Assembly: GCF_000430545.1 (NCBI RefSeq)
Contig: NZ_AUMF01000009.1
Coordinates: forward strand, 1 to 64,000
DNA from: Tenacibaculum ovolyticum DSM 18103
GTDB lineage: Bacteria; Bacteroidota; Bacteroidia; Flavobacteriales; Flavobacteriaceae
DNA: 64,000 nucleotides
Reading direction: 5' to 3'
Shown here: one piece after another, positions 7,555 through 17,246 of the stretch
Position numbering within the stretch: the stretch's first letter is position 1
Layout of the letters: every line of letters starts with the position of its first letter
The notes under the pieces: model-generated
Told to the model about the DNA's origin: nothing
Databases searched by the model: none
Seen by the model: only the letters and a program-made list of their open reading frames with translations
Position numbers and translations under genes: made by a program

Positions 7555-9213
7555 TTATAAGTTTTTAAAATAGTTCTTTAAAACTACGTCATTTATTTCT
7601 TTTGGAGTAAATATCTCCAATATTTTTGGCTGATTTGAGACTGAATACAAATCATTCAATCCAATATTTAATTCTTCTAAATTTGAAACTGACGTATAAT
7701 CAAAATTATACATTTTTGCCAAATGCTCAGCCGTTAAGCTATGTGGTGTTTCAAAATAGTTTGTTGCATTTGTTGTTGATGGCCCTGGAATAAATCTAAA
7801 AATACCTCCACCAGCATTATTTAAAATAATAATTCTGAAATTTTTTGGTGTATTTTCATTCCACAAAGCATTACTATCATAAAAAAAACTCAAATCACCT
7901 GTAATAAAGGTTGTTGTTTTTTTACTTGCAAAAGCTGCTCCAATTGCTGTACTTGTACTACCGTCAATCCCACTTGTTCCTCTATTACAAAAAACACGTA
8001 AAGTTGAATTTAAATTAAACAATTGAGAATATCTAATTATAGAACTATTACTTATTTGAACTTGAGAGTTATCGGGTATAAATTTTAAAATTGCTTCAAA
8101 TGCTTTTAAATCTGAATAAGGTGCTATTTTCAAAAAACTCTCATGCTTTACATCTCTTATTTTTTTTTCTTGAAGCCATTTTGATCGATAATCCCCTTTT
8201 AAAGAACAAGAATCTGAACACGACAATAAATTCATTAAAAAATGATAAGGCTCTTCTTGTACATGTTCAGACAAACAAAAAAAAGTATCAAGCTTCGTTA
8301 ATTCATCTACATGCCAATGGTACTCAGGCGAATACTTCCTTAAAAACTGTTTTATTTTTTTTGAAACAACCATACCCCCCATTGTTATTAAGAGATCGGG
8401 TTGTAAATCGTTAAGCTGATCTTCATTTAACGGAGCTATTAATTTATCTATCGAATTAATAATTTTATCTCCATTTATATTTGATGTAGTTTCAGTCATA
8501 ATCAAAACGGTCTCTTCATCAGAAAACTTGGTAATTATTGACTGTAAATCTTCTGAGGGAAAATTAGCTCCTATTAAAATTATTTTTTTAGAAGCTGAGT
8601 TCCAAATAGAGTTTAACTTATCATAACTTATAGATTGTTTCACTTTCTTCGCAATAACGTAATCAAAATTAAAAGTAGTTAACTCTTCAACGGTATCATA
8701 TAATGGCTCATCAAAAGGAACATTAATATGTATTGGTCCTTTTTTAAAAACCGCTACTTGCAAAGCTTCCTCTAATAACTTTTTATTATTTTTTAATTGA
8801 TTTTTTGATTCTACTAAATTTACTGAAAATAAAATATGATTTTCGAATACATTTTCTTGTCGAATGGTTTGCCCATCACCAATATCAATTAGATGCTTAG
8901 GTCTATCCGCAGAAATTACAACTAAAGGGATATTACTATAAAAGGCTTCTGCTATTGCGGGATAGTAATTTAACAGTGCTGAACCCGAAGAACAAACAAC
9001 CGCAACAGGTTTTTGATTTTGCTGCGCAATGCCCATAGCAAAAAAAGCAGCACAGCGCTCATCAACAACACTCAACGTTTTTATATTTGGGTGATTTGAA
9101 AACCCTATAGTTAAAGGAGCGTTTCGTGATCCTGGAGATATTACAACTGTATCAACATTATATTGATTACATGCTGAGATTACTAATTGTGCTAGTTCTT
9201 TTTTTGGGAACAT
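7555..9213 (-). CDS. menD: MenD, SEPHCHC synthase
   Basis: MenD is the thiamine-diphosphate enzyme that adds a succinyl-semialdehyde unit from 2-oxoglutarate to isochorismate in menaquinone synthesis. The 552-residue protein has the N-terminal pyrimidine-binding domain (VISPGSRNAPL near 25, then SSGSALLNYYPAIAEA), a middle domain, and the C-terminal diphosphate-binding domain with NRGTSGIDGSTSTAIGAA, GDLSFFYDSNAL and NNAGGGIFRFIPG. Length is normal. Promoter at 9233-9241. It overlaps nothing and is followed at once by the S1 protein gene. Confidence 0.97.
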   Translation of the reverse strand: MFPKKELAQLVISACNQYNVDTVVISPGSRNAPLTIGFSNHPNIKTLSVVDERCAAFFAMGIAQQNQKPVAVVCSSGSALLNYYPAIAEAFYSNIPLVVISADRPKHLIDIGDGQTIRQENVFENHILFSVNLVESKNQLKNNKKLLEEALQVAVFKKGPIHINVPFDEPLYDTVEELTTFNFDYVIAKKVKQSISYDKLNSIWNSASKKIILIGANFPSEDLQSIITKFSDEETVLIMTETTSNINGDKIINSIDKLIAPLNEDQLNDLQPDLLITMGGMVVSKKIKQFLRKYSPEYHWHVDELTKLDTFFCLSEHVQEEPYHFLMNLLSCSDSCSLKGDYRSKWLQEKKIRDVKHESFLKIAPYSDLKAFEAILKFIPDNSQVQISNSSIIRYSQLFNLNSTLRVFCNRGTSGIDGSTSTAIGAAFASKKTTTFITGDLSFFYDSNALWNENTPKNFRIIILNNAGGGIFRFIPGPSTTNATNYFETPHSLTAEHLAKMYNFDYTSVSNLEELNIGLNDLYSVSNQPKILEIFTPKEINDVVLKNYFKNL

Positions 9214-9232
9214 TTTCTTAAATTACAAGGCT

Positions 9233-9241
9233 GCAAAGTTA
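9233..9241 (-). promoter_or_regulatory. Promoter of menD, -7 element
   Basis: TAACTTTGC on the minus strand (TAnnTTTG), 20 bp before the menD start and just downstream of the fsa terminator. Confidence 0.6.
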
Positions 9242-9265
9242 CAAAGTCAAAAAGTTATAATATAA

Positions 9266-9308
9266 AAAAAAGTCAGAAAGTAAAACATTTTCTACTTTCT
9301 GACTTTTT
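9266..9308 (-). terminator. Terminator of the transaldolase-like gene
   Basis: A 16-bp perfect inverted repeat (AAAAAGTCAGAAAGTA and its complement) with an 11-nt loop. It is symmetric, so it could stop transcription from either side; it lies between fsa and the menD promoter. Confidence 0.8.
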
Positions 9309-9331
9309 CTCTCAAAAACCAACGATGTTGA

Positions 9332-9985
9332 TTAATTTCCTTTTTTATAGTCTGCTAAGAATTTAGCTAAACCAATATCTGTTAATGGATGCTTTAATAA
9401 CCCTTCAATTGCACTTAACGGCCCTGTCATTACATCAGATCCTAATTTAGCACAATCAATAATATGCATTGTATGACGTACAGATGCAGCTAATATTTGT
9501 GTATCAAACATATAGTTATCATAAATCTGACGTATTTCTGATATTAAATTTAATCCGTCTGTAGAAATATCATCTAAACGACCAATAAATGGAGAAACAT
9601 ATGTTGCTCCTGCTTTAGCTGCTAATAATGCTTGTCCTGCAGAAAAAACTAACGTTACATTTGTTCTTATTCCTTTATCAGAAAAATATTTACATGCCTT
9701 AATACCATCTTTAATCATTGGTAATTTAACAACAATTTGCGGGTTTAATGCTGCTAATACATCCCCTTCTCTTTTCATGCCTTCAAAATCAGTAGAAATA
9801 ACTTCGGCAGAAACATCACCATCTACAATCTCACAAATAGCTTTGTAATGATTTATAATATTTTCTTCTCCTGTAATTCCTTCTTTTGCCATTAAAGATG
9901 GGTTTGTTGTTACTCCATCTAAAATACCTAAAGCTTGTGCTTCTTTAATCTGATCTAAATTTGCTGTATCTATAAAAAATTTCAT
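9332..9985 (-). CDS. fsa: Transaldolase / fructose-6-phosphate aldolase family
   Basis: A 217-residue short transaldolase (TalC/MipB/FSA class). Signatures: MKFFIDTANLDQIKEA, GVTTNPSLMAKEG, VVKLPMI containing the Schiff-base lysine, NVTLVFSAGQALLAAKAGA and VSPFIGRLDDI. Proteins of this size act either as transaldolase in the non-oxidative pentose phosphate pathway or as fructose-6-phosphate aldolase; the sequence alone does not settle which. Flavobacterial genomes often rely on this short form as their transaldolase. Single-gene unit with its own terminator. Confidence 0.93.
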   Translation of the reverse strand: MKFFIDTANLDQIKEAQALGILDGVTTNPSLMAKEGITGEENIINHYKAICEIVDGDVSAEVISTDFEGMKREGDVLAALNPQIVVKLPMIKDGIKACKYFSDKGIRTNVTLVFSAGQALLAAKAGATYVSPFIGRLDDISTDGLNLISEIRQIYDNYMFDTQILAASVRHTMHIIDCAKLGSDVMTGPLSAIEGLLKHPLTDIGLAKFLADYKKGN

Positions 9986-10053
9986 CTATGTATATGTATT
10001 ATCTTATTGTATTATTTTTTATTTAAGAACCTGTTTTCTAAAACGTTCCAAAT

Positions 10054-10854
10054 TTACAATTTATAATGATTCATTAATAATTTTTCATAAATTTTATCTG
10101 GTAAGATTCGTTTTAAAACTACTGAAAACTTCTCCATAAACCCACCAATTTTATAATGTATTTTGGGATTCTTTTTTTCAATTATTTTATGAATTTCTTT
10201 TGCCATCACCACAGGGTTCATTCCTGAACTTACATGACTATCCATCAATGCTAAATTTTCTGTATATTTTTCTTTGTATGCTGACTCTTCAAACACAGGT
10301 GTATGATATCTTCCTGAAGCTATATTTGTTTCAAAATCTCCTGGAGCTACATTTATAACTTTAACACCAAAGCTTTTCACCTCCATACTCAATGCTTCTG
10401 TCACCAACTCTAAAGCCCCTTTACTAGCTGAGTAAATTCCTCTAAATGGTAACCCCATATATCCCGCTATTGAAGTTACATTTATTATAATTCCTGATTT
10501 TTGCTTGCGCATTTGGGGTAATACTGCTTTCGCAACATCAATTACTCCAAAAAAATTTGTATTAAAATTATCACGCATCTCATCGGTTGGAGTATCTTCA
10601 ATAGAACCAGTTATACCTTTACCCGCATTATTAATCAAGACATCTATTCTCCCTTCTTGCCCAATAACTTCCTTTACTGCTAATTCTATTGTTTTAGAAT
10701 CTGTAACATCTAAAGCAACCATAGCAAAAGGTAAATTTAATTTATCAGGATTTCTACTTGTTCCATAAACTGTATAATTTTTAGCCTGTAAATAAGTAGC
10801 TATTGCTTTTCCTATTCCAGAAGAAGCTCCTGTTATTAATATAACTTTCGACAT
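10054..10854 (-). CDS. Short-chain dehydrogenase/reductase (SDR)
   Basis: A classical SDR of 266 residues. It has the NAD(P)-binding TGASSGIGKAIA motif near the start, NNAGKG, a catalytic serine in NVTSIAGYMG and YSASK with the catalytic tyrosine and lysine. A longer frame starts at 10893 (MLVTLRYLYKI), but MSKVILITGASSG at 10854 fits the family, so I chose it. The C-terminus (HYKIGGFMEKFSVVLKRILPDKIYEKLLMNHYKL region) is hydrophobic/basic, as in retinol- or 3-ketosphinganine-reductase-like SDRs. Substrate unknown. Divergent from the M1 peptidase gene. Confidence 0.88.
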   Translation of the reverse strand: MSKVILITGASSGIGKAIATYLQAKNYTVYGTSRNPDKLNLPFAMVALDVTDSKTIELAVKEVIGQEGRIDVLINNAGKGITGSIEDTPTDEMRDNFNTNFFGVIDVAKAVLPQMRKQKSGIIINVTSIAGYMGLPFRGIYSASKGALELVTEALSMEVKSFGVKVINVAPGDFETNIASGRYHTPVFEESAYKEKYTENLALMDSHVSSGMNPVVMAKEIHKIIEKKNPKIHYKIGGFMEKFSVVLKRILPDKIYEKLLMNHYKL

Positions 10855-10948
10855 TGTGATTATTTTATACAAATATCTTAAAGTTACCAACAATAAAAAA
10901 AGACTTTAAACACTTATATTAGCAATCCTTTGTAAGAACATAATTATC

Positions 10949-12592
10949 ATGAATAAAACATTAACATTTAGCTCTTTATTTTTTCTTATCAGTTTTAATT
11001 TATTAGGGCAATCATCATTATTTGAACACTCTGAAAATTTCACTCGCCAAGATTCTTTGCGAGGCACGATAACTCCTGAAAGAATTTGGTGGAATTTAAC
11101 TTATTACCATTTAGATATTACTGTAAACCTTGATGAAAAATTTATACATGGAAAAAACACTGTACAATACAAGGTATTAAAACCCCATAACGTACTACAA
11201 ATTGACCTACAGGCACCTTTAAAAATAACAAAGGTAGTCCAAAATGGACAAAAACTAAGGGTTATCTCTGAAGGTAATGCTCATTTTATTCATTTAAAAG
11301 AGACTCAAAAAACTGGAGATTTAAACTCATTAGATGTTTACTATGAAGGTAATCCTAAAATAGCAAAACGCGCTCCTTGGGATGGTGGTTTTTCTTGGAA
11401 AAAAGATAGTAATGGTAATCATTTTGCAGCAACTTCTTGCCAAGGATTAGGAGCAAGTGTTTGGTGGCCAAATAAAGATCATATGTACGATGAAGTAGAT
11501 AGTATGGCAATTAGCGTACGTGTTCCTAAAAACTTAATGAATATTTCTAACGGAAAACTTCGTAAAACAGAACAACACAAAGACAACACAACTACTTATC
11601 ACTGGTTTGTAAACAACCCTATTAATAACTATGGTATAAATGTAAATATTGGAGATTATGTACATTTTTCAGAAAAATACAATGGTGAAGATGGTGTATT
11701 AGATATGGATTATTATGTATTACGAGATAATCTAGAAAAAGCAAAAAAACAATTTAAGGATGCTCCTAAAATGATGAAAGCTTTTGAACATTGGTTTGGT
11801 AAATATCCTTTTTACGAAGATGGTTTTAAACTTGTAGAAGCGCCTTATTTAGGAATGGAACACCAAAGCTCTGTTACTTATGGTAACAAATATCAAAATG
11901 GCTATTTAGGAAGAGATTTATCAGGAACGGGCTGGGGCTTAAAATTCGATTTCATTATAATTCATGAATCTGGACATGAATGGTTTGCTAATAATATTAC
12001 GAATAAAGATATTGCTGACATGTGGATTCATGAAAGCTTTACAGCCTATTCTGAAAACTTGTTCTTAGATTATTATTACGGTAAAAAAGCCTCACAAGAA
12101 TATGTTATAGGAACTCGCAAGAGTATTCAAAATGACATTCCTATCATAGGACAATACGATGTAAACAAAGAAGGTTCTGGAGACATGTACTACAAAGGAG
12201 CCAACATGCTACATATAATTAGAACCTTAATTAACAACGATAAAAAATGGCGAAAAATTTTACGTGGATTAAATAGTGAATTCTATCATAAAACAGTAAC
12301 AACACAACAGGTTGAGGAGTATTTAATAAAAAAATCTGGATTAGATTTAACAAAAATTTTCGATCAATATTTACGTACTATTAAGATACCTAATTTTGAA
12401 TACAAAATAAAAGACGGAAAACTTTCTTACCGTTGGAAAAATGTTGTTAACGACTTTAACATGCCTTTAAACATTATAGTTAACAAGAAATTACAACAAC
12501 TTAAACCAACAAAAAGCTGGCAAAAAGCAACAATTAATGCAGACGACATAAAAGTAGATATCAACTTTTATATAACTGTTAATAAAATCTAA
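10949..12592 (+). CDS. M1 family zinc metallopeptidase (aminopeptidase), secreted
   Basis: A 547-residue gluzincin with a signal peptide (MNKTLTFSSLFFLISFNLLGQ). The N-terminal beta domain (about 45-240) precedes the catalytic domain. The zinc site is HESGH at 339-343 with the third ligand E362, spaced as in M1. The exopeptidase loop GxMEN appears as LGMEH at 301-305, so the last residue differs. Related flavobacterial proteins are exported M1 peptidases that trim peptides. It is shorter than typical aminopeptidase N because the C-terminal helical domain is reduced. Single gene, divergent from the SDR. Confidence 0.92.
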   Translation: MNKTLTFSSLFFLISFNLLGQSSLFEHSENFTRQDSLRGTITPERIWWNLTYYHLDITVNLDEKFIHGKNTVQYKVLKPHNVLQIDLQAPLKITKVVQNGQKLRVISEGNAHFIHLKETQKTGDLNSLDVYYEGNPKIAKRAPWDGGFSWKKDSNGNHFAATSCQGLGASVWWPNKDHMYDEVDSMAISVRVPKNLMNISNGKLRKTEQHKDNTTTYHWFVNNPINNYGINVNIGDYVHFSEKYNGEDGVLDMDYYVLRDNLEKAKKQFKDAPKMMKAFEHWFGKYPFYEDGFKLVEAPYLGMEHQSSVTYGNKYQNGYLGRDLSGTGWGLKFDFIIIHESGHEWFANNITNKDIADMWIHESFTAYSENLFLDYYYGKKASQEYVIGTRKSIQNDIPIIGQYDVNKEGSGDMYYKGANMLHIIRTLINNDKKWRKILRGLNSEFYHKTVTTQQVEEYLIKKSGLDLTKIFDQYLRTIKIPNFEYKIKDGKLSYRWKNVVNDFNMPLNIIVNKKLQQLKPTKSWQKATINADDIKVDINFYITVNKI

Positions 12593-12741
12593 TAACAGTT
12601 TGCTTTAATTATAAATAAACAAAAACTCAAGAAAAGCATAAAAAAACCGTTACTAAATAGATTATAAATCTGTTTAAAAAATAAATATAGATTTTTAATC
12701 TATACACATACATAAAAACAGTTTTATATTAATTAGAAAAT

Positions 12742-12749
12742 TACTTTTG
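12742..12749 (+). promoter_or_regulatory. Promoter of the histidine decarboxylase gene, -7 element
   Basis: TACTTTTG (TAnnTTTG), 19 bp before the ATG. An 8-bp perfect hairpin (TATAGATT / AATCTATA, 12686-12704) lies upstream and could be an operator. Confidence 0.5.
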
Positions 12750-12768
12750 ACCTCTAAATATTACGATT

Positions 12769-13938
12769 ATGTCAGATGTAAAAAATTTACCTGAAGGGAT
12801 TCTACAGAAATTAGAAATACTCAAAGAGCAATTAACCACCGCTCGCGACACTTTCTTAGGATACCCAGTATCTAAAGACTTTGATTACTCAGCTTTAAAT
12901 GAGTTTTTTAAATTTCCTATTAACAATTTAGGAGATCCGTTTGAACAAGGAACGTATCGTGTACAAACACATGAAATGGAACGCGAAGTGGTTGCTTTTT
13001 TCGCTAAACTATTTAGAGCGAACCCGAAAGATTTTTGGGGCTACGTAACCAATGGGGGCTCAGAAAGTAATTTGTATGGTTTATACCTTGCTAGAGAATT
13101 GTTTCCGAAAGCTATTGTATACTATTCAGAATCGACTCATTATAGTATTCGAAAAAACATTCATTTACTAAACATTCCAAGCATCGTTATAAAGTCTCAA
13201 GAAAATGGTGAGATTGATTATGAAGATTTTGAAAATACAGTACGAATGAATCGTCATAAACCTGTAATTGTTTTAGCTACTTTTGGTACTACAATGAAAG
13301 AAGCAAAAGATGATGTATCTAAAATAAAGCGAATTTTAAGTGGTTTAGCTATTCAAGACAATTACATTCACTGTGATGCTGCTTTGGCTGGTTCATACGG
13401 ACCTTTTATGAAACCTAAATTACCTTTCGATTTTATTGACGGAGCTGACAGTATTTCTATTAGTGGTCATAAATTTATAGGTTCACCGATACCAACAGGT
13501 GTATTAATGGCTAAACGCTCTAACAGAGATCGTATTGCTAAAGGAATCTCATACATAGGTTCTTCAGATACTACAATTACAGGTTCTCGAAACGGGCATT
13601 CACCTTTATTTTTATGGTATGCACTAAAGCAACTAGGTATAAAAGGCTTACAAAAACGTTATCAAAATAGTTTAGAAGTTGCTGAGTACTGTGAAAACGA
13701 ACTAAAAAACATTGGTATTAAAGCATGGAGAAATCCCAACGCTATTACTGTTGTACTACCAAAAATGCCAAAAAGTATTAAAGATAAATGGCAATTAGCT
13801 ACTGAAGGTGATATAGCTCACGTGATTTGTATGCCTAACGTAACTAAAAATCAAATAGATAATTTTGTTAACGATGTAAAAAACTGCTCAGAGCCTGTTG
13901 TTGAAGATGAGTTCTCTTTCGATTTTTCATTAAGTTAA
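12769..13938 (+). CDS. hdc: Pyridoxal-phosphate histidine decarboxylase
   Basis: A 389-residue group II PLP decarboxylase that best fits histidine decarboxylase, making histamine from L-histidine. Visible features: NGGSESNLYGLYLAR (phosphate-binding side), SESTHYSIRKN with the ring-stacking histidine near 124, HCDAALAG with the aspartate at 203 that contacts the pyridine nitrogen, and SISGHKFIGSPIPTGV with the cofactor lysine K235. Length and motifs match the Gram-negative PLP form (about 380 residues), not the pyruvoyl form. Serine decarboxylases of plants share the motifs, so substrate is probable rather than certain. No transporter or siderophore gene sits beside it; it is a single gene with its own promoter and terminator. 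Confidence 0.85.
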   Translation: MSDVKNLPEGILQKLEILKEQLTTARDTFLGYPVSKDFDYSALNEFFKFPINNLGDPFEQGTYRVQTHEMEREVVAFFAKLFRANPKDFWGYVTNGGSESNLYGLYLARELFPKAIVYYSESTHYSIRKNIHLLNIPSIVIKSQENGEIDYEDFENTVRMNRHKPVIVLATFGTTMKEAKDDVSKIKRILSGLAIQDNYIHCDAALAGSYGPFMKPKLPFDFIDGADSISISGHKFIGSPIPTGVLMAKRSNRDRIAKGISYIGSSDTTITGSRNGHSPLFLWYALKQLGIKGLQKRYQNSLEVAEYCENELKNIGIKAWRNPNAITVVLPKMPKSIKDKWQLATEGDIAHVICMPNVTKNQIDNFVNDVKNCSEPVVEDEFSFDFSLS

Positions 13939-13968
13939 CTCAAAACAAATACGGATATTTCTTATAAT

Positions 13969-13999
13969 AAAAAAGCACACTTTAAAAGTGTGCTTTTTT
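13969..13999. terminator. Bidirectional terminator between hdc and a small gene
   Basis: AGCACACTTT pairs with AAAGTGTGCT, flanked by A-run and T-run, between two convergent genes. Confidence 0.85.
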
Positions 14000-14003
14000 A
14001 TTC

Positions 14004-14288
14004 TTAAGCTACCGCTACAATATTACTAAACGGAACTTCTCTTGTATCTCTAAAAATAATTGTTTTTTCAGAGAGCGTCCAAACAGAAGCCTCTACTTTT
14101 TTTAAACCAGTATGGTCAGTGTAAAAAATTTGGAATTTTTCCTTATTCAGGTTTCTTAAAAAAAAGACTTTTCGTTGTCTTATAAATTCGTTTACCTTCT
14201 CTATTTCATGCTCTAACACATTAATTTTAGGGAATTTTAATAACTTAACTTTGCCGTCATCGACAAGCATTGCTTTATTTAAAATCAT
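14004..14288 (-). CDS. Conserved hypothetical protein, 94 residues
   Basis: A small soluble protein (MILNKAMLVDDGKVKLLKFPKIN). It has no signal peptide or membrane segment and no motif I recognise. The C-terminal part (KTIIFRDTREVPFSNIVAV) looks like a beta-rich domain. It ends at a shared terminator with hdc. The 206 bp upstream (14289-14494) is AT-rich and shows nothing else. Confidence 0.65.
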   Translation of the reverse strand: MILNKAMLVDDGKVKLLKFPKINVLEHEIEKVNEFIRQRKVFFLRNLNKEKFQIFYTDHTGLKKVEASVWTLSEKTIIFRDTREVPFSNIVAVA

Positions 14289-14494
14289 ACAAACGGGGAG
14301 TTTGGGGTTATACTAATACACATGACATTAATATCAATAGGCAAATATACATTTTTTTATCAACAACTGTTAATAACTTACTTAATTGTTTGTTAATAAC
14401 TTTTAATTACAAAATAACGTAATTAACAAAACAAATAAAAATCAATAAAAAAACACTCCTTTTTCACCCAAAAAAAACAATTGATTTTATGTGT

Positions 14495-15586
14495 TTACCC
14501 AACACATTCATAGATCACGAATTTATTATTTGTTTTCACTATCTCCACCTCTGCAAAAACTTTCTTTAAATGCGTTTTATAATTTAAATGAGAATTAGCT
14601 ACCAATAAAAATCGCCCATCCTTCTTTAAACAGTTTCGTACCCCTTTAAAAAGTAACACAGAAACCTCAATATTATTTTCATGCTCAAAATGAAATGGAG
14701 GATTTGAAACTACTAAATCAAAACTCTCTCTAGCCACCCCTTCTAAATTATCCCCACAAACAAACTGTGCCCTTTCACCATCTATATTCAGCTCAGAAGA
14801 AGCAACTGCTAAATTAAAGTCATCAACCAATGTTACTTTGGCTTCTAAATTTTGACGCAAAACTTCAAACGCTATAATTCCATTACCCGAAGCAACATCT
14901 AATACATTTAACTCATTAGACTGTACTTGTATGTTTTCTAATAAAAATCGTGTTCCAATATCCACTTTCCCTGAAGAAAATACTCCATAATATTGCTGAA
15001 GAAAATCACCATCCCAATCAACTTTATTCACCAAATCCTTATACTTAATACCTTCTACAGGAGCTTTTAACACAAGTAATCGTGCTTTTTTCCAAGCTTT
15101 TGACTGTACAACTTCACCAAAATACTGCTCAGCTACCTTAATAAAAGAAGTAGAGAAATGCTTTGTCATAAACCCGCAAACAATTTCCGTTTCACCATCA
15201 GCAGCTTTATGTATTTGCTGTAAAAAAACCTCAAATAACTCTAATGATTTTGGAACTTTCATTAATGCTAAATCAACTTTTCCTAAATCTTGTAAAGGGG
15301 TTTTATAAACAACATCAGTGGATAAATTATTCAATTCTAAATTATGAACAATTGCCTTTTGCTGACTCGCATACGTCCAAACAGTCACCGGATTCTTATT
15401 ACTCAATACAGAATTCCAAATTCCGAATCTATCATTAAATAAATGTATTTTGTTTTGTTTTTTATCTGTAATATAATCTAACACCAATAACTCAGCATTA
15501 CTCCAAGCACGCAGTGATTTATCTTCTGTTTTTGGATAACGCGCTAATTGATACTCTTTAGAATTGAACAGTAATTTTGTTTCCAA
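14495..15586 (-). CDS. rlmG: rRNA (guanine-N2)-methyltransferase, RlmG-like
   Basis: A 363-residue class I SAM methyltransferase of the RsmC/RlmG group. The N-terminal half begins with LARYPKTEDKSLRAWSNAELLVL, close to the RlmG start pattern, and is a degenerate methyltransferase-like domain. The C-terminal half holds the SAM motif VLDVASGNGIIAF and the catalytic NPPFHFEH, which marks N2-guanine RNA methylation. RlmG modifies G1835 of 23S rRNA and RsmC modifies G1207 of 16S rRNA; the N-terminal pattern favours RlmG. It is separated by 52 bp from the next minus-strand gene upstream. Confidence 0.85.
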   Translation of the reverse strand: METKLLFNSKEYQLARYPKTEDKSLRAWSNAELLVLDYITDKKQNKIHLFNDRFGIWNSVLSNKNPVTVWTYASQQKAIVHNLELNNLSTDVVYKTPLQDLGKVDLALMKVPKSLELFEVFLQQIHKAADGETEIVCGFMTKHFSTSFIKVAEQYFGEVVQSKAWKKARLLVLKAPVEGIKYKDLVNKVDWDGDFLQQYYGVFSSGKVDIGTRFLLENIQVQSNELNVLDVASGNGIIAFEVLRQNLEAKVTLVDDFNLAVASSELNIDGERAQFVCGDNLEGVARESFDLVVSNPPFHFEHENNIEVSVLLFKGVRNCLKKDGRFLLVANSHLNYKTHLKKVFAEVEIVKTNNKFVIYECVG

Positions 15587-15638
15587 TAGTTGTATATTTT
15601 ATAATTATCTATATTAAAAAATTCTCTTAGAAATGCCT

Positions 15639-17153
15639 TTAATTTAAATTATATATTTCTTTTAAAGATGTAATATCCCCAGCCTTATTTCTCCTAAAAA
15701 CATCTTTCGATTTAACATCTGAAATTGACTGCTTCCCCATTGCCGCTACCACTTCTTTTACAGCAGCAATAGTTTTATCATGGTAATTCTTAACCCTAAC
15801 ATTCTTATCTCCAACCACTAAAGCCCCAACTAAATCATCATCTTGCGTTGCCACACCAACAGGACAAGTATCTAAATTACATTCTCGCGCTTGAATACAC
15901 CCCAAACTAAGCATAAAACTACGTGCCATACCAATAACATCAGCACCTAGAGCTTTATACTTAACAATATCAAAAGCATCAATTGCTTTACCACTAGCAA
16001 TAATTTTTATTTGCTCTTTTAATTCATACTTTTTCAGCATTTTATTTACAAAAGCCAAACCATCTAATAATGGAGTACCTACATAGTTAGAAAATTCTAT
16101 AGGAGCAGAACCTGTACCTCCTTCACCACCATCAACTGAAATAAAATCAGGGTAATTATTAGTTTCAGAAAAGATTTTTATCATTTCCTCTATCTCATCG
16201 TTATCACCTACACAAAATTTAATCCCCACTGGTTTTCCTTCTGACAGGTCTCTTACTTTTTGAATAAAAGAAATCATTTCTTTAAAATTAGAGAATGCAG
16301 CATGGCTAGGTGGAGAGTCCACTCTTGTAAATGGTTCTACTGAACGAATTTTCGCAATCTCTTCTGTATTCTTTTTTGCAGGCAAAATACCTCCATGACC
16401 TGGTTTCGCTCCTTGAGAAAATTTAATTTCAACCATCTTTACCTCAGGTCGAATTGCATTTTCTTTAAAAATAGCTTCATCAAAAACACGTTTTCCTTCT
16501 ACACTTTTTCCCGCACCAAAATAACCTGTTCCTACTTGAAAAATTAAATCACCTCCCTGTAAATGATACGGAGAAATACCACCCTCACCAGTGTTATGTG
16601 CAAAATTTGCCATTTTTGCTCCTTGATTTAAAGCTGTTATTGCGTTTTTACTTAGAGAGCCAAACGACATTGCTGAAATATTAATTATTGATGCTTCATA
16701 TTTTTGAGTGCATTTATCAGAACCAACCAACACCCTTTCTCCTAAGATATGATGATGATCTTTAGGAAACAATGAGTGCTTTACAAATTCATATCCTTTT
16801 TCATACACGTTATGCTGTGTACCAAACGGAACTGTTTCTATTTCCTTTTTTGATCGTTGATAAACAAGACTCCTCTTTTCACGGTTAATTGGCGTTCCAT
16901 TTAAATCATCTTCAATAAAATATTGTTGAATTTTCTCACGTTCTTCTTCAAAAACCCATCGCAAACGAGCAACAACAGGGAAAGACCTCATTAAAGAATG
17001 TTTATTTTGTAGAAAAGCATCATATAATGCTAACAAAGTTACAGCTGAAGCAATTGTTAAAAGAATATAATTTCCCATATCAGGAATAAAATAAACCAAC
17101 ACTCCACATAAAACATTAACAACAATAATAACCGTTAAAATAGTATCTCTCAT
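15639..17153 (-). CDS. FMN-binding glutamate synthase family protein, membrane-anchored
   Basis: A 504-residue protein with two N-terminal membrane segments (about 4-22 and 28-46), then a glutamate-synthase central/FMN TIM-barrel domain (about 135-470). Visible parts: SAMSFGSLSKNAI-like segment (ISAMSFGSLS), GEGGISPYH, KFSQGAKPGHGG, SVDGGEGGTGSAP, and a cysteine cluster CNLDTCPVGVATQD that fits the 3Fe-4S ligands. It lacks the glutaminase domain, so it is not a complete GltB; members of this family are widespread in Bacteroidota and their substrate is not established. Single gene with a palindromic terminator region shared with rpmE2 upstream. Confidence 0.9.
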   Translation of the reverse strand: MRDTILTVIIVVNVLCGVLVYFIPDMGNYILLTIASAVTLLALYDAFLQNKHSLMRSFPVVARLRWVFEEEREKIQQYFIEDDLNGTPINREKRSLVYQRSKKEIETVPFGTQHNVYEKGYEFVKHSLFPKDHHHILGERVLVGSDKCTQKYEASIINISAMSFGSLSKNAITALNQGAKMANFAHNTGEGGISPYHLQGGDLIFQVGTGYFGAGKSVEGKRVFDEAIFKENAIRPEVKMVEIKFSQGAKPGHGGILPAKKNTEEIAKIRSVEPFTRVDSPPSHAAFSNFKEMISFIQKVRDLSEGKPVGIKFCVGDNDEIEEMIKIFSETNNYPDFISVDGGEGGTGSAPIEFSNYVGTPLLDGLAFVNKMLKKYELKEQIKIIASGKAIDAFDIVKYKALGADVIGMARSFMLSLGCIQARECNLDTCPVGVATQDDDLVGALVVGDKNVRVKNYHDKTIAAVKEVVAAMGKQSISDVKSKDVFRRNKAGDITSLKEIYNLN

Positions 17154-17192
17154 TTTTAAGAATTTAGGTAGCTAAAATACAAGATTTCTTAC

Positions 17193-17222
17193 ATAAAAAA
17201 AGCTCTAACAATTGTTAGAGCT
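17193..17222 (-). terminator. Terminator of rpmE2
   Basis: A 22-bp perfect palindrome centred on AACAATTGTT (17201-17222), followed on the minus strand by a T-run. It ends the rpmE2 transcript. Confidence 0.8.
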
Positions 17223-17246
17223 CTTAGATATCTTAGATACTTGAAA

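Noticed and set aside
12686..12704. 8-bp hairpin before hdc considered as a terminator
   Set aside because: No T-run follows and the M1 gene ends about 100 bp before it; possible operator only.
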